Below the pieces are notes generated by a model. That model was not told the origin of the DNA. It ran no database searches and was given only the letters and a program-made list of their open reading frames with translations. From Streptosporangium album (GTDB lineage Bacteria; Actinomycetota; Actinomycetes; Streptosporangiales; Streptosporangiaceae): a stretch of DNA of 64,000 nucleotides. Of the stretch, positions 31,466 through 41,495 are shown piece after piece. Made by a program: the position numbers and the translations under genes. The DNA lies in contig NZ_JACHJU010000005.1 of the NCBI RefSeq assembly GCF_014203795.1, positions 248,001 to 312,000 on the forward strand, in the 5' to 3' direction. Each line of letters starts with the position of its first letter. Position 1 is the first letter of the stretch.

Positions 31466-34371
31466 CTATCGCAGCCTGTAGGCGTGCAGGATGTTCTGGT
31501 TCACGGTGTTGTCGTGTACGTCCCTGGCGCTCGTCCGCAACGACACGTACCCGGAGGAGTCGGCCAGGCTGGGATGCCGGACCGTCACGACGCCACCGTC
31601 ATCGAGCAGCCTGACCTCCGCCTTTGTCCATGTCGTGCCGTCATCGAAGGATGCCTCGACGTCGACCTTGCGGATTCGGCTCGCCGTGGCGGTCCTGTCG
31701 ACCAGGAACGGGATCTGGAACACGCCGCCCGCGGGCGCGGAGCCGTCCCCGTCGAGCCGGGGAGAGAAGCGGACGGCGAGCAGCGGCAGTGCGGTGGCGT
31801 CGCGCGTGGTTTTCGAGTCGAACTCCCACACGGCCTCGACCTTGGTGGAGACGTCCGCCTGGCGGGTCGCGGACATCGCCAGCCGGTAATGAGAGCGGTC
31901 AGCCGGCACCTGGAAGCCGCCGCCGTTCGGGGAGAGCCCACCCGAGAAGATCTTGCCGTTCCGGTAGAGCTCGGTCTTTCCAGTGCCGCCGCCCCATGTC
32001 GCGTGGGCATAGTGACCTGGGGTCGGATCCGACAGCAGCGGCAGAGACGCGGTGATGAGATTGCCCTGGCGGTTGGCCGTGGTGGAGCTCACCGCCGGGC
32101 CGAACACGCCGGAGAGCCACGGCTCCGTGTACTCCCGGCCTCCGGCGTACTCCCGCCTCGTCTGGTTCTGAAGCTGCGCCAGCCCCGGCGAGGTTTGGTA
32201 GACGACCGAGGATCAGCCGACAGGGCCGGTTCCGTGGAAGTAGGACGTGAGGGTGCCCGGCAGGCTCAGCTCGTCGGCCCTGATGGGCTCGGCCGGGGCG
32301 ACGTAGCCCTCGACCGTTTGGGCCGCGTACGCCGTGCCGGTCCCGGCCAGGCCGAGCGCCGTGCCGGTCATTCCGTCCGCCTCCGTGCCGTTCAGGGTGG
32401 CGGCGATCTTCACGCCGTTACGCGCGTCCAGCGTCACCTCGCCGTCCCCGTCAAGGTTTACGGTCTGGGCGACGAGGGTGAATGAGGGGATCCACGGTTC
32501 ACGCGCGGGATTCCTGGTCGGGATCCAGGAGAAAGCCGTGTACCTGCCCTCTGGCAGCGCGCCCCGCATCGACGTGCCGAAAGTGCCGCCGCCGTAGTAC
32601 TGGCCGGTCTCGTGCCGGGCGAGGTAGACGACGAAGCCGTACGTCGTGCCGTTGGTCACGCCGTCCCTGTCGATCGTGTTGACGGTCACCTGGTGGGTGA
32701 CCGGTGTCGAGGAGGCGGAGACGGCGGTCCTGACGACGTCCTGCCGGGCGGCACACCGAGCTTCAGCTTCACGGGCCGGTCACCGTCGTTGCGATAGGTG
32801 ATCGTGCCGGTGGGGGCGGTGCCGAGCTTGAGTGTGGCGGGCTCGGCGCGGACCTGCTGGCGGGTCGCCCGGTCCAGATCCACGACCCCCGCGCCCTGCT
32901 CGAACACCGTGGCGTCGTCGATGGGCTCGGCCGTGCTGACGAGCGCGGCCTTGAGCCGGGCCGGCGGCCAGTCGGGGTGCTGGGCGGCGAGGATCGCGGC
33001 CGCTCCCGTCACGTGCGGCGTGGCCATCGAGGTGCCGTTGGCCAGCGTGTAGCGGTCGTCGAGCGGCAGTCCCATGCTGGTGCCCGCGGCCCGCGCGGCG
33101 GCGATGGCGTAACCGGGCGCGGAGATCTCCGGCTTGACCGCGTCGTCGCCGACCCTGGGACCACGGCTGGAGAAGTAGCTGAGCTGGCCGTCCTTGGTGA
33201 CGCTGCCCACGGTGAGCGCAGCATCGGCGCTGCCGGGCGCGCTGACCGTACGGTCACGGCCCGCGTTGCCGGAAGCCACGACGAAGAGCGTGCCGTACTT
33301 GTCGGTGAGCGTGTTCAGCGCCTGCGACATCGGGTCGGTGCCGTCGGTGTAGGCGCCGCCCAGACTGAGGTTCACCACTTTGGCGCCGGACGCGGCCGCC
33401 CACTCCATGCCCGCGATGATGGCGGAGTTGGGACAGCCGGAGTTGTTGCAGACCCTGCCGATCAGCAGCGTGGTTCCCGGGGCGACGCCCGGCTGCGGGC
33501 CCGAGTCGGCGATGATCCCCGCGACGTGCGTGCCATGGCCCACCGTGTCGGCGACGCCCGTGGGGCTCTGGGTGAAGTCGCGGGTCTCGCCGAGCTTGCC
33601 GGCGAGGTCCGGATGCGCCGCGTCGATCCCGGTGTCGAGCACCGCGACCTTCACGCCCGCGCCGGTGAGCCCGCGCCGCCAGGCGGCGGACGCATGGATC
33701 TGCTTGACGCTCTCGACGTCGAGCGGCCGGGCCGTGCCGTCCAGAGAGATCTTCGCGATCCCGTCTGCCAGCCGCTCGGCCTGGGCCGGGGCCGTGGGGT
33801 TGACGCCCTTCCAGAACTCCGCCGTCTTCTGGTGCGCCACCGCGGCCGCGACGGCGTTGACCGACGGCAGCGCGCGCTGCACCTGGGCGCCGTCCGCACG
33901 CAGGTCGTCCGCGCCCTCCTTGACGCCCGTGGGGGAGGGATAGCTCACGATCAGCGGCAGCGTGCCGGAGCCCGTGCTCCAGTTGGCGAGCAGTTCGGAG
34001 ACGTTGAACAGGGCCGGGTCGAGCGCTCCCGTGCCGAGGAGCCGCTGCGCGTCGAACGGGACGACCGAGACCTTGCCGTCCTCGACCGACTGTGTGAACG
34101 GCATGCCGTCGCGGCCCTTTCCCGGCCGGAAGACCACGCCCGGTGAGCCGTCGGGCAGCATGTCCAAGGTCACCTGGTCCCCGGTGATGAGGGTGACGGT
34201 GCCGGAAGCCGGGCCGGTGCTCGCGTCGGCCGTGGCCGGTGCCGCCTGGCCGGCGGCTTCTGCCGCTGGAGCGACCTCGGCTCGGGCGGTTTCGGAGAGC
34301 CCTGGTGTGAGACAGGCCATGACGAGGGCGGCTGCCGCCGCCGCGAGGAGCGGCCGGGGAGAGGACCGCAT
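31466..34371 (-). pseudogene. Secreted subtilisin-like S8 serine protease, broken reading frame
   Basis: The N-terminal 540 residues are well preserved: signal peptide (PLLAAAAAALVMACLTPGLS), an inhibitor-like propeptide, then the peptidase with Asp in VAVLDTGIDAAHPDL, His in GHGTHVAGIIADSG, Asn in FVVASGNAG and Ser in LANGTSMATPHVTGAAAIL. The frame shifts at about 32.73-32.76 kb, after VKLKLG, and resumes as QDVVRTAVSASSTPVTHQVT. An in-frame TGA at 32213-32215 (after YFHGTGPVG) then separates SSVVYQTSPGLAQLQNQ and the beta-rich C-terminus, which ends at 31466. If read through, the protein would be about 960 residues. The catalytic domain could still be made as a shorter product. Confidence 0.8.
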
Positions 34372-34501
34372 TCAGGCTCCTGGTGCAGATCAAGGGGGGA
34401 TCAAGATCGGAGACTTGCACAACCAGGAAGCGGTGCGGAACACTACGCCGTGGCCAAAAGCGGGCAATAGCGTAAAAACGGCACTACTGTGGAGAGATCG
34501 C

Positions 34502-35273
34502 GTGCTCGAAGCCCTCGGACTGACCAGCCGGGAGGAGGCCGTCTACCAGGCACTGCTGGACGGTGCCGCAATGACGGAGGCCGAGCTGCGCGACCTGACC
34601 GGGATGGCGACCTTCTCCGCCGCGCTACGCGCGCTCCAGGACAAGGGCCTGGTCGCCCGGATGGCGGGACGCCCCACGCGGTATTCGGCGGCACCCCCCG
34701 AGGTCGCCGTCGAGATGCTGATCCGCGCTCGCGAGGAGGAGCTACAGCGGATCAGGGTGAACTCCCTGGTGCTGACCGAGCGCTTCCGCGCGGCACGCCC
34801 TCGGCATCGGCTACCGCGTGGTCTACGACACCACCGCCCTGACCGTCCCCGGGCGGCTGGAGGACATCGAGTCGCACATCATGCACGGCGAACAGGCCAG
34901 GGTGGCCTCGGCGGTGCCGGTCAAGCTGATGCTGGCCGATGACCACGTCGGCATGATCTCGCTCTGGCGGCCCGCCACCGCCGACAGCGTCCTGATCATC
35001 CACACCTCCTCCCTGCTGACCGCTCTGCGGGCGCTGTTCGAGTCGGCGTGGAACCGGGCCTCGCCGTACTCGGTCAAGGGCGACACGCTCAGTGGCGACA
35101 ACCGCCGCCTGCCGACACTGCTCGCCGCCAGACTGACCGACGAGTCCATAGCCCGCCAGCTGGGCTGGCATCCGAGCACCGTCCAGCGGCGAGTGCGCAG
35201 GCTCATGGACAAGCTCGGTGTGCGTACCCGGTTCCAGGCCGGCATGCACGCCCAACGCGAAGGGTGGCTGTAG
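34502..35273 (+). pseudogene. TrmB/LuxR-type regulator with internal deletion
   Basis: The 5' part (VLEALGLTSREEAVYQALLD, ELRDLTGMATFSAALRALQD) is a TrmB-like winged helix; the 3' part (IGYRVVYDTTALTVPGRLED, DNRRLPTLLAARLTDESIAR, HPSTVQRRVRRLMDKLGVRT) is the sensor end and LuxR-type helix-turn-helix of the same architecture. They are in different frames that meet near 34800, and the stretch that normally links them is too short. It starts 131 bp from the divergent S8 protease and may have controlled it; both genes are damaged. Confidence 0.65.
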
Positions 35274-35345
35274 CCGCGTCGCGGTGCGGCGGTTCTCTTG
35301 TCTGCGATGGGGCCGTCCTCCTCGTGCTCCGGCGCGCCGAGCAGC

Positions 35346-35672
35346 TCACTCTCGACTGGCGCGGGCGACGCACAAGACCACCGAGTGCTTGAGCACATCG
35401 CGCGCCATCTCCAGCTCCGTGCGTTCCTTGGCCCACTCGGTCCGCTGTCTGCGCAGCCGCGCGAGTTCCTCACGCTCGGATTCAGCCGGTTCCTCGCTCG
35501 CACCGGCATCCCTCTCACGGGCCAGGCGGTCCGTCTGCACACAGTTGGCCGGCGTGCCCGTGTTGGTACCCAGGTCCCTGGCGACCTGCGCGACCGATCT
35601 TCCCGTCTCCCGAACGATGCGCGCCGCACCTTCGCGGAATTCCGGGTCGAACCTGCGTCTGGTCTCTCCCAC
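35346..35672 (-). pseudogene. IS3 family OrfA without OrfB
   Basis: A 108-residue OrfA-like protein: RRFDPEFREGAARIVRETGR (helix-turn-helix) and a leucine-zipper region (SEREELARLRRQRTEWAKER). The part between (GTNTGTPANCVQTDRLARER) departs from the family, and no integrase-core orfB follows downstream. It has cut off the neighbouring aldo/keto reductase gene. Confidence 0.65.
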
Positions 35673-35692
35673 GACCCAACCTTCTCCTTAGG

Positions 35693-36010
35693 TCAGGTCT
35701 TCACGCTAGGAGGGGAAGAGCACCGTGGGTCACCGTCCGCAGCGAGTGGGCAGCCGCACTTGCTGGAGAGGACGAACTCGTCGCGCCTGTGGGAAATCCA
35801 GCGGCCGATGTGCTCCTCGGCGTCGCCGTAGTCCGGCGACGTGTCGATGAGGTTCACTCCCGAGTCGAGGACCGTGTTCAATGCCGTGCGGGCCTGATCG
35901 TCGCTTACCGGTTTGCCCCACGCCTGCGGCCCGCGCATCTCCATCGCTCCGTAGCCGAGGCGGCTCGCCTGCAATCCGGTCCTTCCGAGCTTCGCGGTTG
36001 GCAGCGTCAC
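35693..36010 (-). pseudogene. Aldo/keto reductase, N-terminal fragment
   Basis: The first 90 residues are normal (KLGRTGLQASRLGYGAMEMR, NTVLDSGVNLIDTSPDYGDA with catalytic Asp and Tyr, HIGRWISHRRDEFVLSSKCG with catalytic Lys). After CPLAADGD the frame becomes random and stops where the IS3 remnant begins. About 230 residues of the barrel are missing. Confidence 0.75.
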
Positions 36011-36103
36011 GCCATCGTCCTCTCTTCGGTCTCGGCCGTCCTGGCGCGTCCGTATTCGGCCAGGGCGCGGCGGCGGAAGTCCTTTCTCGATACGAGGGAC
36101 ACC

Positions 36104-37510
36104 TCATCGAAGTCGTTGACGTGCAGCGCTGCAGAGCCGTGCGGCCACCACCGCCGTGCACGCGATCGCGGCTGTCACTATCCAGATCATGAACGTCGGG
36201 TAGAGGTAGATCACCTGAATCCACATGATGTCGCTGCCCCGGGCGAGCACGCGGAAGATCGGGGCGATCGCCGCGCACAGCGCGAGCGGCACCAGATAGG
36301 GCAGGAGCCGCCACCGCTGCCATCCGGTACGGCGGGTGGCCCATCGCCGGGAGCGGGCCACGCCGCGCACCGCCAGCCCGATGGTCACCAGGGTCAGCAG
36401 TATGAAGAGGATGTCGGTGGCAAGATAGGGCGGCGAGGAGGGGATCTTGGGTGTGCCTTCCTCGATCATGGCGACTATGCCGTCCATGAGGGCACCGGCG
36501 TCGGCGAAGGCCATTCCGGTGTTCGCCATGACCGCGACGCCGTACCCGGATTCCGGCATCAGCAGTTGGTCGGCCGTGGAGGTGAACAGGTCGCCGCTGT
36601 GCTCGATGACGGGGGTGCCGCGTTCGGTCTCGCCGATCGTCCAGCCGAGGGCGTACTTCCCGTTCTGTCTGGAAGGGGTGCGCATCTCCGTGACGCTTTC
36701 GGGGGAGAGGATGCCGTTGTTCTGCGCGATCAGCCACCGGGCCATGTCGTTGGCGGTGCTGAGGACCCCGCCGGAGCCGTTGCCGAAACCGGTCGGCTCC
36801 GGCAGGGCGACGGCCTGGCCGAGGATGTACAGATGGCCACGGGCGCTGCCGGGCAGGTCGCGGTCGGTGTCGATCGTTGTGCTGTGGCGCATGCCGAGCG
36901 GGGTGAACACGTGCGCGTGGAGGTAGGCGGCGAACGGCTGGCCGCTCACTACTTCGACGAGCCGTGCGGCGACCTGGTAGTTGGTGTTGTGGTAGCTGAA
37001 GGCGGTTCCCGGGTCCGAGGCGAGCTTCGCCGTCCTGAGTCGTGCCACGGCACCTTCGAGCGTGTCGGGCTGAGGCAGGCTCTTCTCGCGGAAGGCCGAG
37101 TCGGCCATGCCTGATGTCTGGTTGAGCAACTGCCGCACGGTGATCTTCGCTGCCCTCGGATCCGCCATCGTGAACTCGGGCAGGTAACCGCGCACCGGCT
37201 GGTCGAGCGTGACCTCGCCTTTCTCCACCAGTTGCATGACGGCGAGGGAGGTGAAGGACTTGCTGACCGACGCGACGGCCATGGGAGTGCCGGCTGTCAC
37301 CGGATCGCCGGAAGCGGTCTCGCCGTACCCCTTGGCGTGGACGACCTTCGTGCCCTTCGTGATCGCGACCGCGACCCCGGGCAGCCCGGTCGCCTCGCGG
37401 TACCGCGCGACGAACGCGTCCACCGACGCGGGGGTGATGTCGTGTGGCGGGATCTGGCCGGAGGAAGGGAGCAGGGCGAGACAGATCGCCGCAAGAGTGT
37501 TTCTGAGCAC
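36104..37510 (-). CDS. Serine hydrolase of the beta-lactamase/class C PBP family with membrane tail
   Basis: A 468-residue exported enzyme. An N-terminal signal helix (MLRNTLAAICLALLP) is followed by the beta-lactamase-like domain with SxxK in ASVSKSFTSLAVMQLVEKGE, the YxN motif in FSYHNTNYQVAARLVEVVSG and HxG in VIEHSGDLFTS. The last 110 residues hold three to four membrane helices (DILFILLTLVTIGLAV, LPYLVPLALCAAIAPIF, VIYLYPTFMIWIVTAAIACT). This layout is common in actinomycete esterase or D-aminopeptidase-like membrane enzymes. Substrate unknown. It faces the ABC ATPase gene across about 170 bp. Confidence 0.88.
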   Translation of the reverse strand: MLRNTLAAICLALLPSSGQIPPHDITPASVDAFVARYREATGLPGVAVAITKGTKVVHAKGYGETASGDPVTAGTPMAVASVSKSFTSLAVMQLVEKGEVTLDQPVRGYLPEFTMADPRAAKITVRQLLNQTSGMADSAFREKSLPQPDTLEGAVARLRTAKLASDPGTAFSYHNTNYQVAARLVEVVSGQPFAAYLHAHVFTPLGMRHSTTIDTDRDLPGSARGHLYILGQAVALPEPTGFGNGSGGVLSTANDMARWLIAQNNGILSPESVTEMRTPSRQNGKYALGWTIGETERGTPVIEHSGDLFTSTADQLLMPESGYGVAVMANTGMAFADAGALMDGIVAMIEEGTPKIPSSPPYLATDILFILLTLVTIGLAVRGVARSRRWATRRTGWQRWRLLPYLVPLALCAAIAPIFRVLARGSDIMWIQVIYLYPTFMIWIVTAAIACTAVVAARLCSAARQRLR

Positions 37511-37684
37511 CCGCCGAAGCTAGTGACGCCCCTGAGTCCGGGACCATTGCGGGACACCTCCGCATTCCTTACGGAAAACCGCTATCACGGCTCCTCCGGA
37601 TGCGGGGTTTACGGTTTTCCGCCATTGAAGTCGGAGGTTCGCCTCCATGGCGGCCGTCCCGGCGGCTGCCTAGCGTTGGCCGGC

Positions 37685-38599
37685 GTGATCAGTCTCAAGG
37701 GTTTGTGCAAACGCTACGGTGACCGGATGGTCGTCGATGACCTGTCTGTGGAGGTGAAGCCGGGCACGGTGACCGGCTTCCTCGGGCCGAACGGGGCAGG
37801 CAAGTCGACGACGATGCGTCTGATCCTCGGGCTCGACCACCCCACCGCGGGCACAGCGCTGATCGCCGGCGTCCCGTACCACGAGATCAGGAACCCGCTG
37901 CGGACGGTCGGCGCGATGCTGGACGCGCGGGCGCTGCATCCCGGACGTAGCGGACATGCGCATCTGGTGGCGCTGGCGCGCAGCAACGGCATCGCGCGCA
38001 GCCGGGTGACGGAGGTCCTGGAAAGGGTCGGGATGGCGGATGCGGCGCGTAAGCGGGCCGGTGCGCTGTCGCTGGGCATGAGCCAGCGGCTCGGCATCGC
38101 GGCCGCGCTGCTGGGCGATCCCGAGGTGCTGATGTTCGACGAACCCGTCAACGGACTCGACCCCGACGGGGTGCGCTGGGTGCGCCACCTGATGCGCTCG
38201 CTGGCCGAGGAAGGCCGCACGGTGTTCGTCTCCAGCCACCTGATGAGCGAGATGCAGCTGACCGCCGACCACCTGGTCGTGATCGGCAAGGGACGCCTCA
38301 TCATGGACGCGCCGCTGGCGGAGGTCATCGCGCGCAGTTCCCTGGCCGCCGTGGTCGTCCGCACCCCGCACGCGGCCGATCTGTCCGTACGGCTGAGAGC
38401 CGCCGGGATCCGGGTGGAGCGGCCCGGGGAGAACGAACTCGTCGCCACCGGCGCCGCGATCGAGCGCATCGGTGACCTGGCGTACGAGGCGGGTATCCGG
38501 CTGCACGAGCTGCGTACCCGCGAAGCCTCGCTGGAGCAGGCCTACCAGGAGTTGACGGCGAGCAGCGTGGAGTACGGCGCACGGAAGGTGGGGGTGTGA
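37685..38599 (+). CDS. ABC transporter ATP-binding protein
   Basis: A 304-residue ATPase of the DrrA/CcmA type. Walker A is GFLGPNGAGKSTTMRLILGL, the signature LSLGMSQRLGIAAALLGDPE (variant of LSGGQ), Walker B VLMFDEPVNGLDPDGVRWVR and the H-loop VFVSSHLMSEM. The C-terminal DUF4162-like domain follows. GTG start at 37685. It ends in a GTGA overlap with the permease gene, so it forms a simple exporter with it. The nearby damaged kinase and intact response regulator suggest regulation by a two-component system. Confidence 0.92.
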   Translation: MISLKGLCKRYGDRMVVDDLSVEVKPGTVTGFLGPNGAGKSTTMRLILGLDHPTAGTALIAGVPYHEIRNPLRTVGAMLDARALHPGRSGHAHLVALARSNGIARSRVTEVLERVGMADAARKRAGALSLGMSQRLGIAAALLGDPEVLMFDEPVNGLDPDGVRWVRHLMRSLAEEGRTVFVSSHLMSEMQLTADHLVVIGKGRLIMDAPLAEVIARSSLAAVVVRTPHAADLSVRLRAAGIRVERPGENELVATGAAIERIGDLAYEAGIRLHELRTREASLEQAYQELTASSVEYGARKVGV

Positions 38600-38601
38600 C
38601 C

Positions 38602-39399
38602 ATGCGGGTCAGAGAGCTGGTCCAGTCGGTCGGTGCCGAGTGGGCGAAGCTGTGGTCGGTCCGCTCCACCTGGTGGTGCCTGGCCGGCACGACGGTGCTC
38701 ATGGTGGTCAGCGCCGTGACGCTCGGCGGGGCTGCGGCCACCGACATGCGGCGCGAAGGTGTCAAGGGGGCACACCTGACGGCGAGCGAGCCGGTGGTGT
38801 CGGCGACGTCGTTCGTTCAGTTCGCGCTGGTCGCCCTGGCGATGCTGGTGATCACCTCGGAATACGCGTCGGGCGGCATCCGGAGCACGCTGCAGGCCAC
38901 GCCGATCCGCGGCCGGATGCTTGCCGCGAAAGTGCTGGCGGTGGTGCCGGTGATGTTCGCCGTGGGTGTGCTGTCCGGGGGGGTGGCCACGGCGGTCGTC
39001 TACGCGGCGTTGTCCGCCGACGTGTTCGGCGGTTATGCGGCGCTGCCTACCGCCGAGGTCGCGCTCGATCTCCTGAGCGTGGGTGTCTTCTTCGCCCTGG
39101 TATCGGTGATGACGATGGGCGTGGGCACCGCGGTGCGCAGTGCCGCGGGCACCCTGAGCGTGGTGTTCATGCTGCTGATGGGCCTGCCGCTGATGCTGCT
39201 GACGACGGGCAGCCAGGCGGCTTTGGAGGCCTCGTTGCGCATGCCGCTGTTCGCGGGGCTGGCCTTCATGGGCAGCACCGACAACCTGACCGGCGGCCCG
39301 ATCCCCCTAGGAGCCGGGGAGGGGCTGGCCTGGCTGCTCGCTTGGACGGCGGCGGCGTTGGCGACCGGCTATGCGGTACTGCGCCGGCGTGACGCCTAG
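38602..39399 (+). CDS. ABC-2 type transporter permease
   Basis: A 265-residue membrane protein with six helices (STWWCLAGTTVLMVVSAVTL, SFVQFALVALAMLVITSEYA, VVPVMFAVGVLSGGVATAVV, LLSVGVFFALVSVMTMGVGT, TLSVVFMLLMGLPLMLLTTG, GLAWLLAWTAAALATGYAVL). The SEYASGGIRSTLQATPIRGR motif after helix 2 is typical of ABC-2 permeases in such operons. An alternative GTG start at 38596 overlaps the ATPase stop. It works with the ATPase at 37685; the exported compound is unknown. Confidence 0.9.
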   Translation: MRVRELVQSVGAEWAKLWSVRSTWWCLAGTTVLMVVSAVTLGGAAATDMRREGVKGAHLTASEPVVSATSFVQFALVALAMLVITSEYASGGIRSTLQATPIRGRMLAAKVLAVVPVMFAVGVLSGGVATAVVYAALSADVFGGYAALPTAEVALDLLSVGVFFALVSVMTMGVGTAVRSAAGTLSVVFMLLMGLPLMLLTTGSQAALEASLRMPLFAGLAFMGSTDNLTGGPIPLGAGEGLAWLLAWTAAALATGYAVLRRRDA

Positions 39400-39408
39400 A
39401 CTGCCGAT

Positions 39409-39982
39409 CGTGCCAGGTAACCGCATCGCGCGCACCCCGGCAGATGGACGGGCGGTGGATACGGCTTTCTCGGTGCCCGCGCCGCTGTGGGGGTGCTGGC
39501 AGGGTACGGCTTCGCGGCCGGGCTGTTTCTTCAGCGGCCTGCTCCTGTTCGGAGGGGTGTGGGACATCGTCATGGGCGAGACCGAGGCCGTGCCGGTCAA
39601 CCTCCCCGGCGTGAAAGTGATCACCAACAGCGGGATCCTCAGGCTGACCACCGCGGGATTCCTGCTGGTCCTGATCGTGCTCGGAGTCATCGCCGTAGGT
39701 GTCGCCGAACGGCGGCTGGCCGACCACTTCCTCGGGCCGGGCGGGCAGGAGCTGATGCGCAGGCGCATCGCCGAGCTGACCGCGACCCGCTCAGGCATCG
39801 TCCGGGCCGTGGACGACGAGCGGCGCAGGATCGAGCGCGACCTGCACGACGGCGTGCAGCAACGAGGAGTGGCGCTGGCCAGACGCGTCCTGGCGCTCGA
39901 CGGAGTATTCACCGTCGACAGTCCGCCAGGTGGCCCCACCAAGATCGCGACCACGCTGCCCAAGGACGCGCCGTGCGGCTGA
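39409..39982 (+). pseudogene. Sensor histidine kinase with internal deletion
   Basis: The N-terminal membrane part is split between two frames near 39525 (VGVLAGYGFAAGLFL in one, SGLLLFGGVWDIVMGETEAV in the other). The phosphoacceptor motif RRRIERDLHDGVQQR is present, but it is followed after six residues by RVLALDGVFTVDSPPGGPTK, the very end of the HATPase domain. The N, G1 and G2 boxes that bind ATP, about 150 residues, are missing. The kinase cannot phosphorylate. Its stop overlaps the response regulator start. Confidence 0.75.
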
Positions 39983-40617
39983 TCCTGGCCGACGACTCGG
40001 TGCTGCTCCGCGAGGGCCTGATCCGGCTACTCGACGACGCCGGGCACGAGGTCGTCGCCGCCGTCGGCGACGCGCGGGCGCTGCTCGACGCCGTCGAACT
40101 GCACCGCACCGACGTGGCCGTCGTCGACGTACGCATGCCGCCGACGCACACCGACGAAGGGCTGCGGGCGGCACTGGAGATCCGCGGACGCCGCCCGGAC
40201 GTCGGCGTGCTCGTCCTGTCCCAGTACGTGGAGAAGACCTACGCCGCCACGCTCCTGGCGGGAACCACCGAGGGGCTGGGCTACCTGCTCAAGGACCGGG
40301 TCTCGGAAGTGGCCGACTTCCTGGACTCGCTGGAGCGGATACGTGCGGGCGGCACGGTCATCGACCCCGAAGTGGTCCGCCAACTGCTCGCCTGCACCAC
40401 CCACGCCGACCCGCTGAGCAGGCTGAGCCCGCGCGAGACGGAGGTGATGCGGCACCTCGCGCAAGGCTACGTCAACACGGCGATCGCCGAACGCCTGCAC
40501 GTGTCGCTCAGCACCGTCGAAAAACACGTCAACGCCATCATGGACAAGCTCGACCTGCCCCGCGATCCCAGCTACAGCCGCAGAGTCCTGGCCATCCTGC
40601 GCTACCTCGACAACTGA
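39973..40617 (+). CDS. NarL/LuxR family response regulator
   Basis: A 214-residue DNA-binding response regulator. The receiver has the acidic pair in LILADDSVLLREGLIRLL, the phosphorylated Asp in VAVVDVRMPPTHTDEGLRAA and the conserved Lys in GYLLKDRVSEV. The output domain is LuxR-type (LSRLSPRETEVMRHLAQGYV, TAIAERLHVSLSTVEKHVNA). GTG start overlaps the end of the damaged kinase gene. It appears intact but has lost its partner; it may take phosphate from another kinase or be idle. The adjacent ABC exporter is its likely target. Confidence 0.92.
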   Translation: MRLILADDSVLLREGLIRLLDDAGHEVVAAVGDARALLDAVELHRTDVAVVDVRMPPTHTDEGLRAALEIRGRRPDVGVLVLSQYVEKTYAATLLAGTTEGLGYLLKDRVSEVADFLDSLERIRAGGTVIDPEVVRQLLACTTHADPLSRLSPRETEVMRHLAQGYVNTAIAERLHVSLSTVEKHVNAIMDKLDLPRDPSYSRRVLAILRYLDN

Positions 40618-40633
40618 TCGCAGCGCGACGGTC

Positions 40634-40869
40634 TCACCCAGCGGGATCTGCGGGGGTAGCCACGCCGCGAGCCGCCGCGTCGACCCGTGTCACCGAGCCG
40701 ATGATCTCCAGGTAGGCGGTCGGGCCGAGGCCGACGAGGTAGTTGGCGTCCCACCGGGGTGGCTGCCCCCGGCGGCCGGGGTGACTCCGGTGCGCGCCGC
40801 GAACTCGGCGACTCCGGCGACGAGGCCGGGCACCGCGTAAACGAGGTGGTCCAGGTGCGAATCGGTCAC
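40634..40869 (-). pseudogene. VOC/glyoxalase-like protein, frameshifted and short
   Basis: Starts TDSHLDHLVYAVPGLVAGVA and continues EFAARTGVTPAAGGSHPGG, then the frame changes near 40765 to ANYLVGLGPTAYLEIIGSVT. This is a Glyoxalase_3-type metal-binding start. The 236-nt length is one base short of a multiple of three, and the C-terminal half of the domain is absent. Its GTG overlaps the stop of the upstream gene (GTGA), so it was the last gene of the long minus-strand operon. Confidence 0.65.
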
Positions 40870-41495
40870 TGATCTTCCTTCCGGTCGGCCCGCGGCGCGG
40901 GTGCGGTGGGTTCCCCCAGGGAGAGCATGAGCCGGTTGGCCCAGTTGAAGAACGCGGCCGCGTGGATCACGTCGCTGATCGCGAGGTCGTCGAGGCCTGC
41001 CGTACGGAGCGCGTCGAGGTGCTCCGCGGTGAGCGCGCCGGGGGTCTCCGCGAGAGCCACCGAGGCGTCGATGACGGCACGCCAGCGCTCGTCCTGGGGG
41101 GCGTCGACCCCGTCGTCCAGGAGGCGCTGCACGTCGTCGCGGCGCTTGGAGTAGTGCGAGGCGAACCGCGCGTGCACGGAGGCGCAGAAGACGCAGCCGT
41201 TGTGGCGCGAGGTCGCGGCCGCCGCGAGTTCGCGCTCCTCGCGCGGCAGCCCGGCGTCCGCGTTGTAGAAGATGTCGTTGTCGGTTCCGGTGCGCGCGTG
41301 CAGGATCTGCGGGTCGCGGGCGAGCAGCAGGAAGTACGGCGACTTGGCGCGTCGCCTGTCGACGAGCGCCTCCCAGTGGTGGTCGCTCAGTTCCTCCTCG
41401 GTGAGCGGCGCGAGCCACGGCACCCAGCCGAGCTCCTCCTGCGTGAAGGCGAGCGGGCGGTCGAGATCGGGGTGGCCGAGCACGGTGTCGGTCAT
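40866..41495 (-). CDS. Alkylhydroperoxidase (CMD) domain protein, Avi_7169-like
   Basis: A 209-residue AhpD-like protein. The redox CxxC and proton-relay His are in HNGCVFCASVHARFASHYSK; the second half is DLAISDVIHAAAFFNWANRL, a conserved CMD helix. Its length and the N-terminal LGWVPWLAPLTEEELSDHHW match what I recall as the Avi_7169 family, which occurs beside Avi_7170 proteins, LLM monooxygenases and peptide-type ABC transporters. AhpD-like proteins act as peroxidases or disulfide reductases. Overlaps both neighbours by 4 bp. Confidence 0.85.
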   Translation of the reverse strand: MTDTVLGHPDLDRPLAFTQEELGWVPWLAPLTEEELSDHHWEALVDRRRAKSPYFLLLARDPQILHARTGTDNDIFYNADAGLPREERELAAAATSRHNGCVFCASVHARFASHYSKRRDDVQRLLDDGVDAPQDERWRAVIDASVALAETPGALTAEHLDALRTAGLDDLAISDVIHAAAFFNWANRLMLSLGEPTAPAPRADRKEDQ

